A stretch of DNA of 64,000 bases from Poecilobothrus nobilitatus (GCA_947095535.1 OX352773.1:27549398-27613397), one strand, 5' to 3'. Shown: positions 49,623 to 63,717, counted from the stretch's first letter. Numbers and translations are program-made. Notes: a model not told the origin generated them from the letters alone.

Positions 49623-52600
49623 GAAGATATATAATACCGAGAAATTCTGAATTCCGAAAATTCATTAATGGTTAAAGAGAGGTATATGAGATGTCCAAAC
49701 ATTTTTTTTAGCCAATTTCTAATATTATGAATTTCATTAAACCTTTTCTTACTTAGCTCTAATTATTTGTAAAAGGCAAGCACAAAATATTTGATGTTTA
49801 TATCAGTTTATTATACGCCTCAACTGATTTAACCTGCACTGTCGCTCTGAATTATGGTGATTCTATACTAATAGATATTTTAACAGGCAGAAAGTTACTC
49901 AAAAAGAGAGTATAAATGAACAAAGCGAAAGCAGTTACTTCCATTAAATTATTTGAGATGAATATGCTAATTGGCATACACAAACTGACTCAAAAAAAAC
50001 TCAAAAGTGACAAAGCAGTTATATTCTTAATTTTTTTTTTTATGACATGTTATGTTTTTTTTTATGACTATGTTAAAAATCTTATAATAATTAATTTTGC
50101 CTTTTAACTTTTCGAATAAGTACATAAATAAAAATATCTTTGTAACATATGAAATACAAATTAATTATTAGATATTATATTCAATTATTAAAATGTTTTT
50201 AACAGCTTTTTTTTATTTTTATTTTTCATTTCACTTCACTCCAACGGATTATAATTTATTTTAAAAAAATTTTCTTTTATTATAAATTAATATTTCTTTT
50301 ATTATTTAATATAAATTATTCTAATTTAATAGTAAGACGAATTAAAAATAATTATTAATTAAAGTGTAAATGTCAAATGTATAATCCTTTCTTTATTATG
50401 CAACAAAATTATTATGTCAAAAACATACAAATGAATGTTGCTTTTAAATACAAATTTTTAAAAATATTTATAACAATTTATATTAAAATTTATATTTAAA
50501 ATTGCATAACATTTTAATGTATAATGAATTTTTTTCTATACAGACAAACCTGTAACATAATAATAACATAATAACATAATCATATTATCAATAATTTCAT
50601 TATAAACAAGGTCAATAGTCACATGACTGAGAAGTACAAATACCCAATTAAAAAGTAAAAAAACTTAAACACAGATTACTCAAAACAGACCATATACCTA
50701 AATATCTTTTTTATGAAACGTATTGTCCCCTGAAGGAGTCAATTGCAAATAACAATTATATGTATCTTTAAAATAATATTTTTTTAAAAATCGGCTTTAA
50801 TTTATAAATTTTTATATTTAAACCTAGCATAAGTTTTAGATAAAAAAATATATAAAAAAAAAAAAAAAACAGAAAACAACCTTTCACTGTACAACAAATT
50901 TTCAGAATCTATAATAAATTTGTTACTTAATATTATAAAAAATAAATAAAAAAAACTCCAGAATAAAGTAGTGTTTAAATTTCATTATATCCTATACAAA
51001 TTTGTTCTGGTCGTTTTAAATTATTTTATAACTCATCATTTTATTTTATTTTTTTTTCCTTTTTTCCATTTAATATAACTTAGACATGTTATTGTTTTGA
51101 ATTTATATATCTTTTTGTTATTCTTTACTTTTGTTTTTTTTTTTATTTTAGCTTCTTTAAATGCACTTTAATTTCATTTTTGACTTATTTAATTTTAATT
51201 TCATTTTTGTGGTTTTTTTTGTTTTTGTTCGCTCCGGAAATTTTTTTTTTTTTTCCTTTTTAACTTTTAATTCAACTTTGCTTTGTTCAACTGTTGAACT
51301 TATCTATGGTCAATTAAAAATCACAACAGCATGCTTTACTCATTCAATGGTATAGAATTTTCAAATTCATTTCATTTTTGATTGTTTTGTTTTGATTTTT
51401 TAATGTGCGAGAAATTAGTAGTATTTAGTGGTTTTTTTTTTTTATGTAATTTAAAAATTACATTTAAGTTTTTTATGTTTTTTTTTTTTTAAGTTTTCGG
51501 TCTCTTTTTCATCTGTTTATTGCACTCGACTTCGGAAACAATCATCACGTTTATAGAGAGAAAATGCGTCTAAGATTTAATAACAACAAAATTAAATCAA
51601 AAATATATAACACAGGCTCACCCTCTTAATATTTAACCATCAATTTTTTTTTTTTTTTTTTCATTTTTATAATAGTTAACTTTAGGTTATTTATAACCTG
51701 CTGCTACTTTTCGTGCTCATTACGAACATCAAAATAATGTTTAAAAAAATAATTTGGAATAATAGAAAATGAAAAATAAAAAAAAAAACAAAAAAACTAA
51801 TCTATAGGACCGAAAAAAAAACAACGATATAAAGTATATCGGAACATTCTTTATAATATATATAGAAAAAGAAATAGTAGTAAAAGAGGCGCAACGATAA
51901 CACCATTAAACAATGAAAATGCAGAATTTAATCAAAAAAAAAAAACTTAATTACATCGTATATATTCCAATATCAAATAAATTTTGTTCTTTTATACGTA
52001 TATATATATATATATATTATATACGTAAAATAATAATAACCATTTCAAAAGAAATCGAGTACTTTTAAGGCTAGAATAAACTTCAAATTCAATAAACTTA
52101 CAACAAAATATACTTAAATCATTAAAAAATATAAAAATGTTCATCGGAAAGTTCACTAACCCAGACAGTTCCCTTATTTTTATTTTTATATTTTTTTTGT
52201 TTTTTTTTTTTCAATTTAATTGGACTTATTTTCTTTTTTAATTTTCTTAACTCTTATCTCCAAATTAACTATTATTGTTCTGTAATAGGCTCTATTACGT
52301 TTGGTGAAGGAGGAAAAGAAATAAAATTAAGTTTATTTTTTTTTAGACTTTTATTACGAAAATTCTATCGAATTCTATATATATAATATACATATATATA
52401 TTTATTATATATATATATATTTTTTTTTTTAAACCGCCTATCTATGGAAAAGAAAAAAAAAACAAAAAATAATGTTTTATATTAAGAGGATTACACTTAG
52501 GAAACTCAAGTCTTGTAACTATCACTCCTCTTCAAAATACTATATGTAATTTTACTTAGTTACCAATTGATTTTAAGCCTATGTAATGACGACAAAAAAG

Positions 52601-55600
52601 AAAAACAAAAACAAAAAAGAAGAAAAACGAAAATAAAAACAAGGGAAAACAAAAATTTATATCCGATTTTTTATACTATAATATAGCTAATAAATTTTTT
52701 TCTGATCATGTAAAATATCGGCTTGAAAATTTTAGAGGCAGACATGGACCAATTTTTACACGGATAGGTAATTTGTCATGACTAATTGACTTAATTATTT
52801 ACATGTTTATGTTATTTTTTATTCCTTTTATAGAAAATTTATTTATTATAACAGATATATACTAAGATTAAAACTTAGAAATAGAATGGAATTAATGAAA
52901 GAATCAACTGTAAAAAAACAAACTAAAGAAGAAAACTGTTAAGATATCTATTCAATCTATAATATATATAATTAATGGTATTTTCGCTCTTCTGAAGTTT
53001 AAATTAAAAAAAAAAAAAAACCTCTTTGATAAAAATTATAAACTCCTGATTGCTCTAAATATTTGACAGGTATTAAGTTAAAGTTCTGTTTTTTTTTTTG
53101 TGTCATCAAAAGTTATATTTTTTTTTCACTTTTAAAGATTATTTAAAAAAAAAAACTCAAAAAGAATTTACACTTTCAATATGTGTTTCATTTTTCACAT
53201 ATTTTATTTTTTTTTTTAAAGGTTAACACACATTTACTTTTAGAATCTTGACCAAAAATGGTATTGATTAAATATTATTATTCTTCTTTGGATAGAACTA
53301 CAATTTTTGGTAGGTTATAGACTTTTTTAAAATTAATCAATTATAAAAATGAGATTAAACTTTCTTCAGTTGCATTGGGCGGTAAAAAAAGTTTCTAACT
53401 ATCTTCTCATTTTGTTTTTATCTATACTCATTCCTTTTTTTCACAAAGGTTTTCTTTACCTTCCCAACTACTCCCGCGCAAAAATAATTAAAACACAAAT
53501 AATTTACGCTGATCTTGATATTTCACATTTTTTATATATAACTGTTTCATAAATTATAGATCCAAATAATTGAAGGGGTTCATAGTTCTATATAACTGTG
53601 CTATAGCCGATTTATTTTATATTTAGTATTTAGTATACTTATAAATATTTTAAAGTTTTTGCACCATCAATTTAAGCAATTATTTAAGTGCACAAATTTT
53701 TAGATTATTTACAATTATAGTATATAGTAAGAAAGTTGTATTAGATTCTTTTCTTTAATTAGTTTTGGGTCATCTATATTTAATATTATTATATGATGGA
53801 ATGGAACTAATATTTACAATTTTTTAGTTTTTTTTTTTGAATATTTAACACTTCTAGAATTATCTCAAAAATTCAACTTAGTAACAAGTGAATATAATGG
53901 TGGTTTGATTTAATTCTGCTCTGATATATTTGATTCATGTAATTTTCGAACTATAGGTACATTTTCAAATATTTGATTTCTTAATTTGTTATATGATGCG
54001 TTATGTCTTGTTTACTTTAAAATTAAAGTTTTAATTGTTTAAAATATATAAAATTTCAAATTTCAAATTAAATTATTGAATGATAATTTAGACATAAATC
54101 AGTTCAAACTCTAAACATTTTCTTATAGACATTAGACATATTCACTCTAGAATTTTAATTTCTTAGAATTCAACACTCTTTTAAAGAAAGAAATACTAAC
54201 TAAATTACTAACTAAATTTGCTAAATTTTAAAATAATTCCTATAATATCTTAAAAAAAAAAAAAAAAAAACAGCGCATGTCCGGAAGTTCTATTCTTAAG
54301 GTAAATAAACTCATTTTAAACTTTTTTTTGTTTTACTTTACATTTTATATTAACAACTTTTAAATTTACCACCGTCAACCAACATAATACATATATATAG
54401 ATATACATTGTACATATACTATGTATATATTATATAGTATAAAATCTATAAATGTAAATTAATGATCATTTTAACGGAAAATAACTTCCTAGAAATTTTT
54501 CAATTTAATTTTATTGTTGCGTTATTTAGAATTTCTTTCTAATAATAATAAAAACTATATCTGAAAACCTTTTAATTTTTAATCAATCATTTGTAAGAAA
54601 AAAATAAAAACAACAAGAAAAAAAAAATAAAATGTTATAAAAAAAATTAAAATGAAACATAAAAAATAAGCAAATAAAATAAAATTCTCCTACAATAATA
54701 ATTATGATTTAACGATAAAATGATTGTTGTTCGCATTTTTATATACATATATACATTCGTATCGAAAATGTCAAGACAAATTTATCTTTTAAGAATAATC
54801 TAATGCTCTAATACTAAAAGCCAACAAATAAACTAACAAAAAAAAAAAAAAAAGTAAAAAAAAAAAAACAAGATAATAAAATCTAAGAACAAAACCAATA
54901 AAACTTTTAAAGAGTTAAACTTTATAAATAAAAACTAAAAAAAATTGCCAATTTTCTTTTCACAGTTTTTCAAGAATTTAATGGACTACAAACAGAATAA
55001 CAATAACCTCAATTATGTATACATACATCAAAATCATTAAAACAATAGGTGGAAAAGAGAAGGAAATAATATAATAAAATTCTATGTTTAAGTTTGCATG
55101 CAAGATTATACAATCTCTAAATCAAATGACACAAGAATTAGAAGAAGTTCAAGCCTCAAATTCTATTATTATTTTTTTTTTTTTTAACTTAAAGGGAAAT
55201 TGTATATATTATGCATATTATGTATATGTATATATGCCTACATAATTTACTTAATTTTACAACATTTCCAAATTAATATAGTTTTTCCTCGTTTCAGTTA
55301 CAGTTACATTGATTTCCACAAATTATTATAACATTTTCTTTTTTTTTTCTTTTTTTTTCTATTCTAATATTTTTCTAGACAATTTTCTCTAAATTTTAAC
55401 AATATACATTCAATTTTTAAAATGTACTAAAAAACAAAAGATTCTCACAGTTTCTTCTTTTCCTTATTTTTACTTTTGTAAATGCCAAATTTAATTCGTT
55501 TTAAATTTAGAATTGTCATTTAAATAGAGCAACAAGTGGAACGTTTTAAGCTTTTATAAATTCCTTAAAACTTAATTTAGTATACGAAAATGTATATTTA

Positions 55601-55700
55601 ATATATTTACTAAGAATATTTTATTTTTTTACAAAATAATAAATTTTACTCCTATAAGTATGCTCAAAACTTTTTAATAATTTTTGAAATGCTTAATTTA
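49623..55700. other. Gene-free intergenic DNA
   Basis: AT-rich with many T and A runs and TATA repeats near 51998-52025 and 52378-52421. The frames at 49916-50107, 51161-51355 and 53349-53552 show no domain. No dispersed repeat was recognised. Confidence 0.6.
52378..52421. repeat. TATA-rich simple repeat
   Basis: Alternating TATA runs interrupted by ACA and TTTAT, followed by a T run. Confidence 0.8.
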
Positions 55701-55714
55701 ATTAAACTTAATAG

Positions 55715-55993
55715 GGGCTTCGGTAGCCTAGTGGGTAGGCGTGTGGCGTATTAACCGAAGGAGTGTGGGTTCGATCCCTGCACAGGTCGTAAGTGTTTTT
55801 TTCTTTACATACCCCCTTACGACCAAATATAATGTAAATATATAGTATATAATATAAACAAAATAAATAATATTAGTATATAATTTAATAATAGTATAAA
55901 AACCTATAATGGCCTTGGTAGCCGATGGTTCAATAAATATTGCATTACATTTATGTATGTAATATTAATATAAATAAATAAATAAATAAATTA
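55715..55993 (+). mobile_element. SINE family B, copy 1 of a direct pair
   Basis: GGGCTTCGGTAGCCTAGTGG is an A-box-like head, GTGTGGGTTCGATCCCTGC a B-box, then CAGGTCGTAAGTG, an AT-rich body with CCTATAATGGCCTT, and an (AAAT)n tail. ATTAAACTTAATAG (55701-55714) precedes it and recurs at 55994-56007, as a target-site duplication would. Confidence 0.85.
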
Positions 55994-56007
55994 ATTAAAC
56001 TTAATAG

Positions 56008-56277
56008 GGGCTTCGGTAGCCTAGTGGGTAGGCGTGTGGCGTATTAACCGAAGGAGTGTGGGTTCGATCCCTGCACAGGTCGTAAGTGTTTTTTTTCTTT
56101 ATATACCCCCCTTACGACCAAATATAATGTAAATATATAGTATATAATATAAACAAAATAAATAATATTAGTATATAATTTAATAATAGCATAAAAACCT
56201 ATAATGGCCTTTAGTAGCCGATGGTTCAATAATATTGCATTACATTTATGTATGTAATATTAATATAAATAAATAAA
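56008..56277 (+). mobile_element. SINE family B, copy 2 of a direct pair
   Basis: Nearly identical to copy 1 (period 293 bp) apart from a few substitutions and one-base length changes. It is preceded by ATTAAACTTAATAG (55994-56007) and followed by TAAACTTAATAG (56278-56289). The near-identity points to a recent duplication or two insertions at one site. Confidence 0.85.
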
Positions 56278-57344
56278 TAAACTTAATAGAAGATCTCAAA
56301 GTATATACAAAGTATATCATATAGTATAACTCTCTATTTCAAATGAATTGCTTTTCTCATAGTTTTTCAAAGATTTTTAATGCTTGCGAAACCGTGATTT
56401 CTCCCACACTTTTAAAATATTATTCTTTTTAAAAATTATTTCAAATAGTATATCTTCATATCAATTAATTTAAATTCTAAGAATTTTATGAATATCAAAA
56501 CTGCATTTTTTTTGTTTTACATTTTAGAATCGAATTATTGACTTTTATATTCCGTTTTTATTGTTTATATACTATAATTAAAATAAAACAATAATAATTT
56601 ATTATTTAGATAAAATAAAATTGGTCTGATTGTAAAACAAAAATTCAAGAAGAATAAACAGACAGTCAGAAATCAAAAAAACACAAAAAAAAATTCTTTT
56701 GATTTTTATCTTAAGTTATGATAGAACAGGAATGATATAAGCACTATATTGCTCAAATAAAATACTTTTTTTTTTATAAACTTGAGTTTTATAATTGATA
56801 AAAAATGCACAAAAATTGACACAAATAAAGTTTTTATTTTGCAGGGTTTTTTAACTGTTCTGATTTCTCTGAGAACATCATGACATGTTGATCTTTTGCA
56901 ATATCTTAATCAGGTATAACCTAAATTTTAAACTAAATAATACTTGCACTTCAATAGATGGAAATCTTTTTATTTATGAAAAAATAGAAAATATTCCTGC
57001 TATAGAATCAATAAAATTCGTCTATTAAAAATAATCATAAAAAATCAAATAATTTTTGTTTTTATTATAGAAAATCGAACTGAAAATTAAATAAAAAAGA
57101 ATATGAAAAAACTTTTTATAAATATATTTATTAAAATTGATATAAAATATAAAAAAAAATAGTGTATCAAGTCAAAGTTTTTTAAAGGTACACATTTTTA
57201 AAAAGGTATTAGATACATTTTAGAATATTATGACTTTTGCATCAAAATTTTAAATTTTTCAGAAGTTTTTATTGAAAGAATTTCTATAGATAATCAAGAA
57301 AAGCTGTAAAAAATCATGTAAAACTAATATTGGAAATTGAATTT

Positions 57345-57830
57345 TTTAGCTTACTTTAAGCACAGATGTCTAAAATTAGTAAAATTTTTTTTTTTTTAAT
57401 AGCTCTTAAAGATGGGGAAAATGCAAAATTTTTTGTGATGAAACTTAAAATAATTCTAAGATCTCCCTTCTCGCAAAATTTTAAGATTCTTGCTAAAAGT
57501 ATTTGGAAGATACTAAGGAACCGACATTTGTAAAAATTTTAGTTTCGCAACGGTAAATTTAAATATCAAATTACAAAAAAATATATAATTTTATATTATG
57601 TAATTATAAAGCTTAAAAAACTAAGTAGAAATTAAAATATAAACCTTTTAAAATAGGGCTTTTTCCAACTTTAAGGGACTGTAGCTCCGTAATGGGTAGC
57701 GCTACATAAAAACCTTGTTTTAAAAATTTAATTCATGATTAACATTCCATTATTTCACCTTAAACGGTGCGCAATTTTTGTAAAAAATGGATGAACAGAC
57801 AAACGAATGGGCAGAGTGAAAATAATATAT
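57345..57830 (+). repeat. Unclassified interspersed repeat R3, copy 3
   Basis: GCACAGATGTCTAAAATTAG, AATAGCTCTTAAAGATGGGG, CGCAACGGTAAATTTAAATA, GGGACTGTAGCTCCGTAATG and CAGACAAACGAATGGGCAGA match copies 1 and 2 in order. It is joined closely to repeat R5. Confidence 0.75.
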
Positions 57831-57849
57831 GAAACGATGAAGAGTGCAG

Positions 57850-58685
57850 TAGAGTAGACTGTGTCAACTCTGGGTTACCCGGATGAACGTAAAATACCCT
57901 GCTTCTATAAAACTTGACCATCTTTTAAAAAGTTTCAGATGTTTTAGTACCGACATTAACTACAAAGATATATTTACGTAAATTGTGAAGTTGTATGACA
58001 GCTACGCGAATCTATTGCACCAGCACAACCAAATTTTACAGAAGTTGTGGCCATAAAACTTGATTATCATTTATAAGATTTCAGACCCCTAGCTTCATTA
58101 AGTTATAAGAGGTGCAAGAAGCCTGAACCGGCTGCTTTAGACCAATCAAATTTTACAAAAGTTTTTGGCGTGTAATTCGACACCTCTTTACTAAATTTCA
58201 GATCCTTAGCTTCAGTAGACACTTAGTTATTTTCATTTAAAAAGAGAAGTTGATGGCAGCTACCCGAATCTGTCGTAGCATCACAACCAAATTTTACAGA
58301 AGTTGTTACCATAAAACTTGATCATCATTTGCAAAATTGCAGATACCCAGCTTGAATAGATACTAAGTTATTTTCATATAAAGAAAGAAGTTGAATGGCA
58401 GCTACTCGAACTCGGCGGCCGATAACACAAGATTTAAATGGCAAAACTAACAATTTTGTAAAAGTGACGTAAAAAACATTTCAGCCTCCTAGGTCCTTTA
58501 TTTTTTGAGCTATCTTGCGGACGGACGGATGGACGTACATGGCTTAATCGACTCAGAATTCGATTCTGAGCCGATCCATATCTTTGACACTATATCTAGG
58601 TCGACTCCTTTAAGGTGTCACAAACGTAATGGCAAATTTATTATACCCTTGAACATAGTTTATACGGGTATAAAAACAAGTATGA
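57850..58685 (+). repeat. Unclassified repeat R5 of a type recurrent in flies
   Basis: About 830 bp with diverged internal repeats: GCAGCTAC-CGAA occurs near 57998, 58255 and 58399, each followed by AACCAAATTTTACAGAAGTT-like or CAGACCCTAGCTTC-like text. The 3' end has GCGGACGGACGGATGGACG, the hairpin CTCAGAAT-TCG-ATTCTGAG (58552-58570) and TATACGGGTATAAAA. I recall similar ends in interspersed repeats of brachyceran flies but cannot name the family. No open frame of note. Confidence 0.6.
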
Positions 58686-58712
58686 TTTGAAAATCATATA
58701 CTCAACTTTGAA

Positions 58713-58774
58713 TGGGCTGTGCAATTTCCTAGTTACATTTATGTGGCAGGGGAATAAATTAAAAAAAAAAAAAA
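58713..58774 (+). repeat. SINE family D, 3' fragment
   Basis: GCAATTTCCTAGTTACATTT followed by ATGTGGCAGGGGAATAAATT and an A run matches the last 60 bp of the copy at 42786-42964. The head is absent. Confidence 0.75.
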
Positions 58775-59142
58775 CTAAAGTTTTATACCAATTTGAGTTC
58801 GATTTTTTCCACCCAAAACATGTTAACAGAATACAGGAGATAAGTAGATATTAATTTATTAATGTCCCACAAAAACAATTAAATTTTTGACCTCGGCTTG
58901 ATATAACTCCTCTGATACCAAAACGAATAAACCTGAAAAAATTAATGAGGAAAATAAAGAATTGAGGAAAATAAAAAATCTAGGACAAAAATATCTCTAA
59001 TTAAAATGACTTTTAGGTGTACTAGATTTTCCCAGATTGACAAAAAATTACACAACTTAACCCATAATGAAATAAATAATGAAATGAATCCAAAACTACA
59101 AAATTTGGACAACCATAATAGACCATGTACTGTACTTACAAA

Positions 59143-59552
59143 TTTTTTTTTTCCTTGCCACTCCTATGAAGCATCTACAAAGTCATTTATTAGTTATATT
59201 TGACTAAGCTTCAATTTCGTCAATCATTAATTTCACTTAGCGGTTGATTACTCGGCTGTAACTATTGTACAAGACTAAGAGGTTTCCTTTTTATTTCTAC
59301 GCCATCTATTATCTTATTCAAGAATTATGGTTTATTATTATTTTATTATATAGCTGTAGCTGTTATATGATATTAATTATAATTTATAGGACATAATATA
59401 GATTACTTATTTTTAATTTAATTGTATTCTACTTATATATTATAAGAAAAATCTATATTATTTTTTATTAATCTATATGACCCAGCCGGCGTTTGAACCC
59501 GAAACCTTTCGCATGAAAGGCCGGTGTCTTAACCACTACACCATTGGCTGGA
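59143..59552 (-). mobile_element. SINE family E, full-length copy (about 410 bp) with tRNA-like head
   Basis: On the minus strand a tRNA-like head begins at 59552: AGCCAATGGTGTAGTGG (A-box side), then CGGGTTCAAACGCCGG (B-box side). A long AT-rich body follows, then GATAATAGATGGCG and a poly(A) tail (plus T run 59143-59152). The head keeps the spacing of an RNA polymerase III promoter. Partial headless copies lie at 5781-5973 and, split, at 42463-43600. Confidence 0.7.
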
Positions 59553-62500
59553 TATATTTACATATAACCTACAATAAATGTAAATAATCTTTCATATCTC
59601 AATAAGTCTTTGAAAATTCAATTAAATTTTTAGAAAATTAAAAATTTGATAACCGTAAAAAATTTAAATTTTTAAAGACAAAAAAACTTTCTCAAAGGTG
59701 ACAAGCTTAAAAAATTTTGCAACCTCAGATAAATAATTAACTTCTTTCGGTTTTTATAAGCCGTAAAGCTTAATTATACATTATTAAGACTTTTTAGTCG
59801 TTTGAAACACTCAATACAATTAAAATTTTAAAGTCTTAATGATATCCTTTAAAATCACAAAATACAACGTTAAGGGTTTATAGGGTCATTTAGTAAATTT
59901 ATGGTTTACAGTAAAAAAAAAAAACAAATTATGAAAAAAAGTCAATTAAAATTTCTAATATGTACATATTGCTTGACTTCTGTATATACATATATTTATT
60001 TGATAATTTATTTTATTAATTCAATATTATTTAAAGATAAGATTTGTTGTTTTATTTTCGATGTCAAATTCATGATTTTATAGATGACATTTTAAATATA
60101 AAAACTTTACTTTATATATACATACATAGTTTAAAATAAATAGGAAACAAAAATGAAGTTCAAAAGTAAAAAAACTAAAAACTTACAAAAAAAAAATTAT
60201 AATAAGTATAAACTTAACTGTTATTTATTTTATCCTACGGGAAGAATATTACCATATGGAATTATAGTATAGGTAATTTGTTATTCACTGACAAAAATCT
60301 TTTAAAAATAACATTTTGGCGGGGGTTTCTATTTATATTTTGTTTTTTTTTTTTGTTTTGATTTAAACTTTATATCAAATCAAACCAAACCAAAATGAAT
60401 ATAGAATTGCAATCATTCATTAACGTTCCATAAAGAAACGAAGAACTCATTGGTATGTATACATTAATACAAAAACAAAAAACCATTATAATAAAGTATA
60501 TACACATATGTAATTTTATAATAGTAGTATACGTTCTTTCTGTCAAACCCATTATACATTTTTATTTCATGTGTATTACAAGCCTAGAATAGAAAAAAAA
60601 AAAATTAAGAAAATTATAAGACAGCCAACAACGGTTCTTCTTAATTATATGTACGATTGATATGCGAAGTTCATAAAGACAGTTCTAGAGGGCTTTATCT
60701 ATAGATTGTTTTTTAAAAGTTCATATGCATGCATGATGCAAAAAATAACAAAAGGGGAAACAGAAATCACAAAAATAAAAGAAAAAATTGTATAATGCGC
60801 GCTACTCCCTACAATTGCCCTAAGGTTTTTGTTTTTGTTTTACAAGATATCAAATTTTTATTTTATTATCATTTTTGTTTGTGGTTTCATTAAAATTTAC
60901 CGTCCTATACTGTATATACATATGTAACCTATAATAGTTAAAAAGAAAAAAAAAGGCAGTTATGTGGCAGCCTATATTGTGGCATGAAATTTGAAGTTTG
61001 CATTATCTTCAATCTTTAAAATAGCAGCAGAAACAGTAGAATATTGCGGAATTTAAAATATTTTCTTTTCCCTATTTTTTTGTTTTTTTTTTTTTTGGTA
61101 TTAAAACTAAAAAGTCTCCATCCAGATTCAACTCTTAACCTATAAAGAAAAAATAATAAAGAAAAAAATATAAAACTTTAAAAGAATTTGTCGTAAGAAG
61201 AGAATTCATTAAACTACAAAACTTTGGTATAGGTTTTGATTCTTCTTCTTTTTTTTTTTTTTTTTATTTTTTATTCGGCTTTAGTTTATTGAAAAAGTAC
61301 AATTGTTCGAAATTGTTGTATTGTTATAAAAATGTCTTTTTCATGACAGTAAAACATGAAAAAATCAGTTAGGAATTTGATTACAATAAAAATATTTTTG
61401 TGTATGTGTATTATGATATCAAGGTGAACTGCCGTCATTTTTTTGTTACTATTTTACCAACAATTTAAAATTTAAAAATTTATTTCACACATTTTTTTCG
61501 AAATACTGTTTTTAATTTTAATGGAAATTTATTTTATAACCAGTTTTGACTTTTAACATTATATTTAACTTATAACCTACCGCTAATAAAATTGTTTTAA
61601 TATGGGTTTAAATAAAAATATTCAGAATTCGTTTTCAATCAGTTTTTGAAATCAGGGTCCTTGAATATTTAATAGTATCATATACAGTCAACTCAAATAT
61701 TTAACACTTTTTCATCAATTATTAAAAAAGTTGAACATTCAAAATTGCATTTTCAAAACATTATAACTCTTTTTTTTTGGCGAACTGAATATTTACTAAA
61801 GTTACATCCCTTTTTTTGTCAAAATAATGGGATTAAACTCCTAACTGCTAACGCAGTATATTGGAGGAATAGAAGATGATAGGGAATAGGATATATATAT
61901 GCAGAAATTTTAAATTGGGAAGTAGGACTGTAAGGAAACAATAAATTCGCCTATTATTATTACTATTTGATTATTAAAGTACTATTTGATTATTAAAATC
62001 TTTTGTTTTTTAAAATTTTTATAAATTTGTTTTGACTAATTGTTTTTGCCTTTTAATTTTTATACATAGCAAAAAAAATATAAAAACAACTCAACGACCA
62101 ATTTTTTCTCGCATTTTCAGTTAAATTATTGGATTTTCTTTTTTTGTCGTAATTATGCATATTCCCTTTATTTTGAAACAACTAAAAAAAAAATTTCGCC
62201 TAGGAAAGTACATGATTAGTGTGGTGATCATTCGTTGACTTTTTTTACATTTTCTAAACAAAGCGCAACATACGAATATTTCATTCAACGTGAAAATAAA
62301 ATCACAGTTGAAAAGATTAAATTTAAATTCAAAATAAATATATACTTAAAAAAATAAAATTGAAAAAAACAGAAACACAAGGGATAAAAAAAAAGTTCTA
62401 GATGCATATTTAAGAGAATTCATAGATAGTATTTTAATCAAGTTATTGAAAATTCTCGAAGAAAAACAAAATACGATGTATGAATTGGACCTTTAAAGAC

Positions 62501-62969
62501 CTCCATCCAAAGATTCAATCATCATCATGATTTTTATTTTATATTATATAAGCACATACTATAATGATATGTACATATTATATAAGAAAGAATTTTCTGA
62601 CACATGCCGATCTTAATGATTAGTATCGCTGCAAATAAAATTTAAATTTATTAAATTTATTTTCATTTCTTCAATTTAAAGCACTTAATAATTAGAAATC
62701 TTAAAAGATCATCTGTTACCTTAAAAAAATTTTAAAAAATTTTTAAAGTAAAAATTTTACAAAATAAGGAAATTTATTTTTTAAAACCAAAAAATATTTA
62801 TATAAAAAAAATTACAATTTAATTTTAATATTTAATAAAATTTTGAAAAAAGAAAGCAGTTTAAATGAAAACTTATTTAAGATCTGGTTAAAAATTGAAT
62901 ATGTCATAAAATATATTTACTTTTAATTAAAGTTGGTTCTCTTAAAAATAAATTGGCCTGTATAATGCT
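59553..62969. other. Gene-free intergenic DNA
   Basis: A/T runs and scattered short microsatellites. The small frames at 59901-60083 and 60370-60552 are low complexity. Nothing else recognised. Confidence 0.6.
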
Positions 62970-63200
62970 ATTAATGTGGGTGATGTGTCAGAAACCCTAT
63001 GAGACTTCTGACTCATTGAAATGAGGGATATTTTAGTTGGTTACAAAATCAGGGTTATACTAGTTTTCCAGAATATGTATTTATATATACCTTATATATT
63101 TATAAAGTTTCATTAAAATAAGGCCAGTAGTCCCATTAAGACATCTGTCATTAACACTGAGACAAAGGTCCTATGGGACTTCTGACACGTCACCATTAAT
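62970..63200. mobile_element. Candidate MITE of about 231 bp with imperfect terminal inverted repeats
   Basis: The left end ATTAATGTGGGTGATGTGTC and the reversed right end ATTAATGGTGACGTGTCAGA share a roughly 35-bp imperfect inverted repeat that continues through AGAA and CCC-AT-GAC. CCTATG-GACTTCTGAC also appears directly repeated near both ends. No coding capacity and no clear target-site duplication. Confidence 0.5.
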
Positions 63201-63717
63201 ATGTACGATTTAAATCTGAAAAAATCAGTTCAACAAGAAAATCTACAAAATGATTTCTAGAAATACATAGTTCACAGTTATTGATAAATAAGGAATTATT
63301 TACTGAACGGTAAATTAAATACATTTTCATATTTATTCTGTTTTCCATCTTAACACATTTCTCCTTTTCATACTTCTTCTTTATTTTTACGACAATTTAC
63401 AGCAGTAATAAGGAGAAAAAGAGAAAATATGGTAAGAAAAACATATTGGAAATTTTTAAAAAGTTTTACAATTTTTGACATTTATGATATATAACAGACA
63501 GTCTGTTTTTAATTGCAATTTTAACAACCAAGATTTACCAGGAACAGTTAAAAACATGTTGAATGCTTTTAAAAATTATACATATTTGATATATTGTTGT
63601 CTCTTATAAGAAACACAGACGGGAAGAAATAAATTAACAAGTAAATACAATAATATGAATCGGTAATATAATAGGAAAGCATGCATTTTATTTTAACTTA
63701 ATAAATCCTTAATCTGA

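Noticed and set aside
56044..56229. 61-codon minus-strand open frame
   Set aside because: It lies within SINE copy 2 and encodes the reverse of the tRNA-like head.
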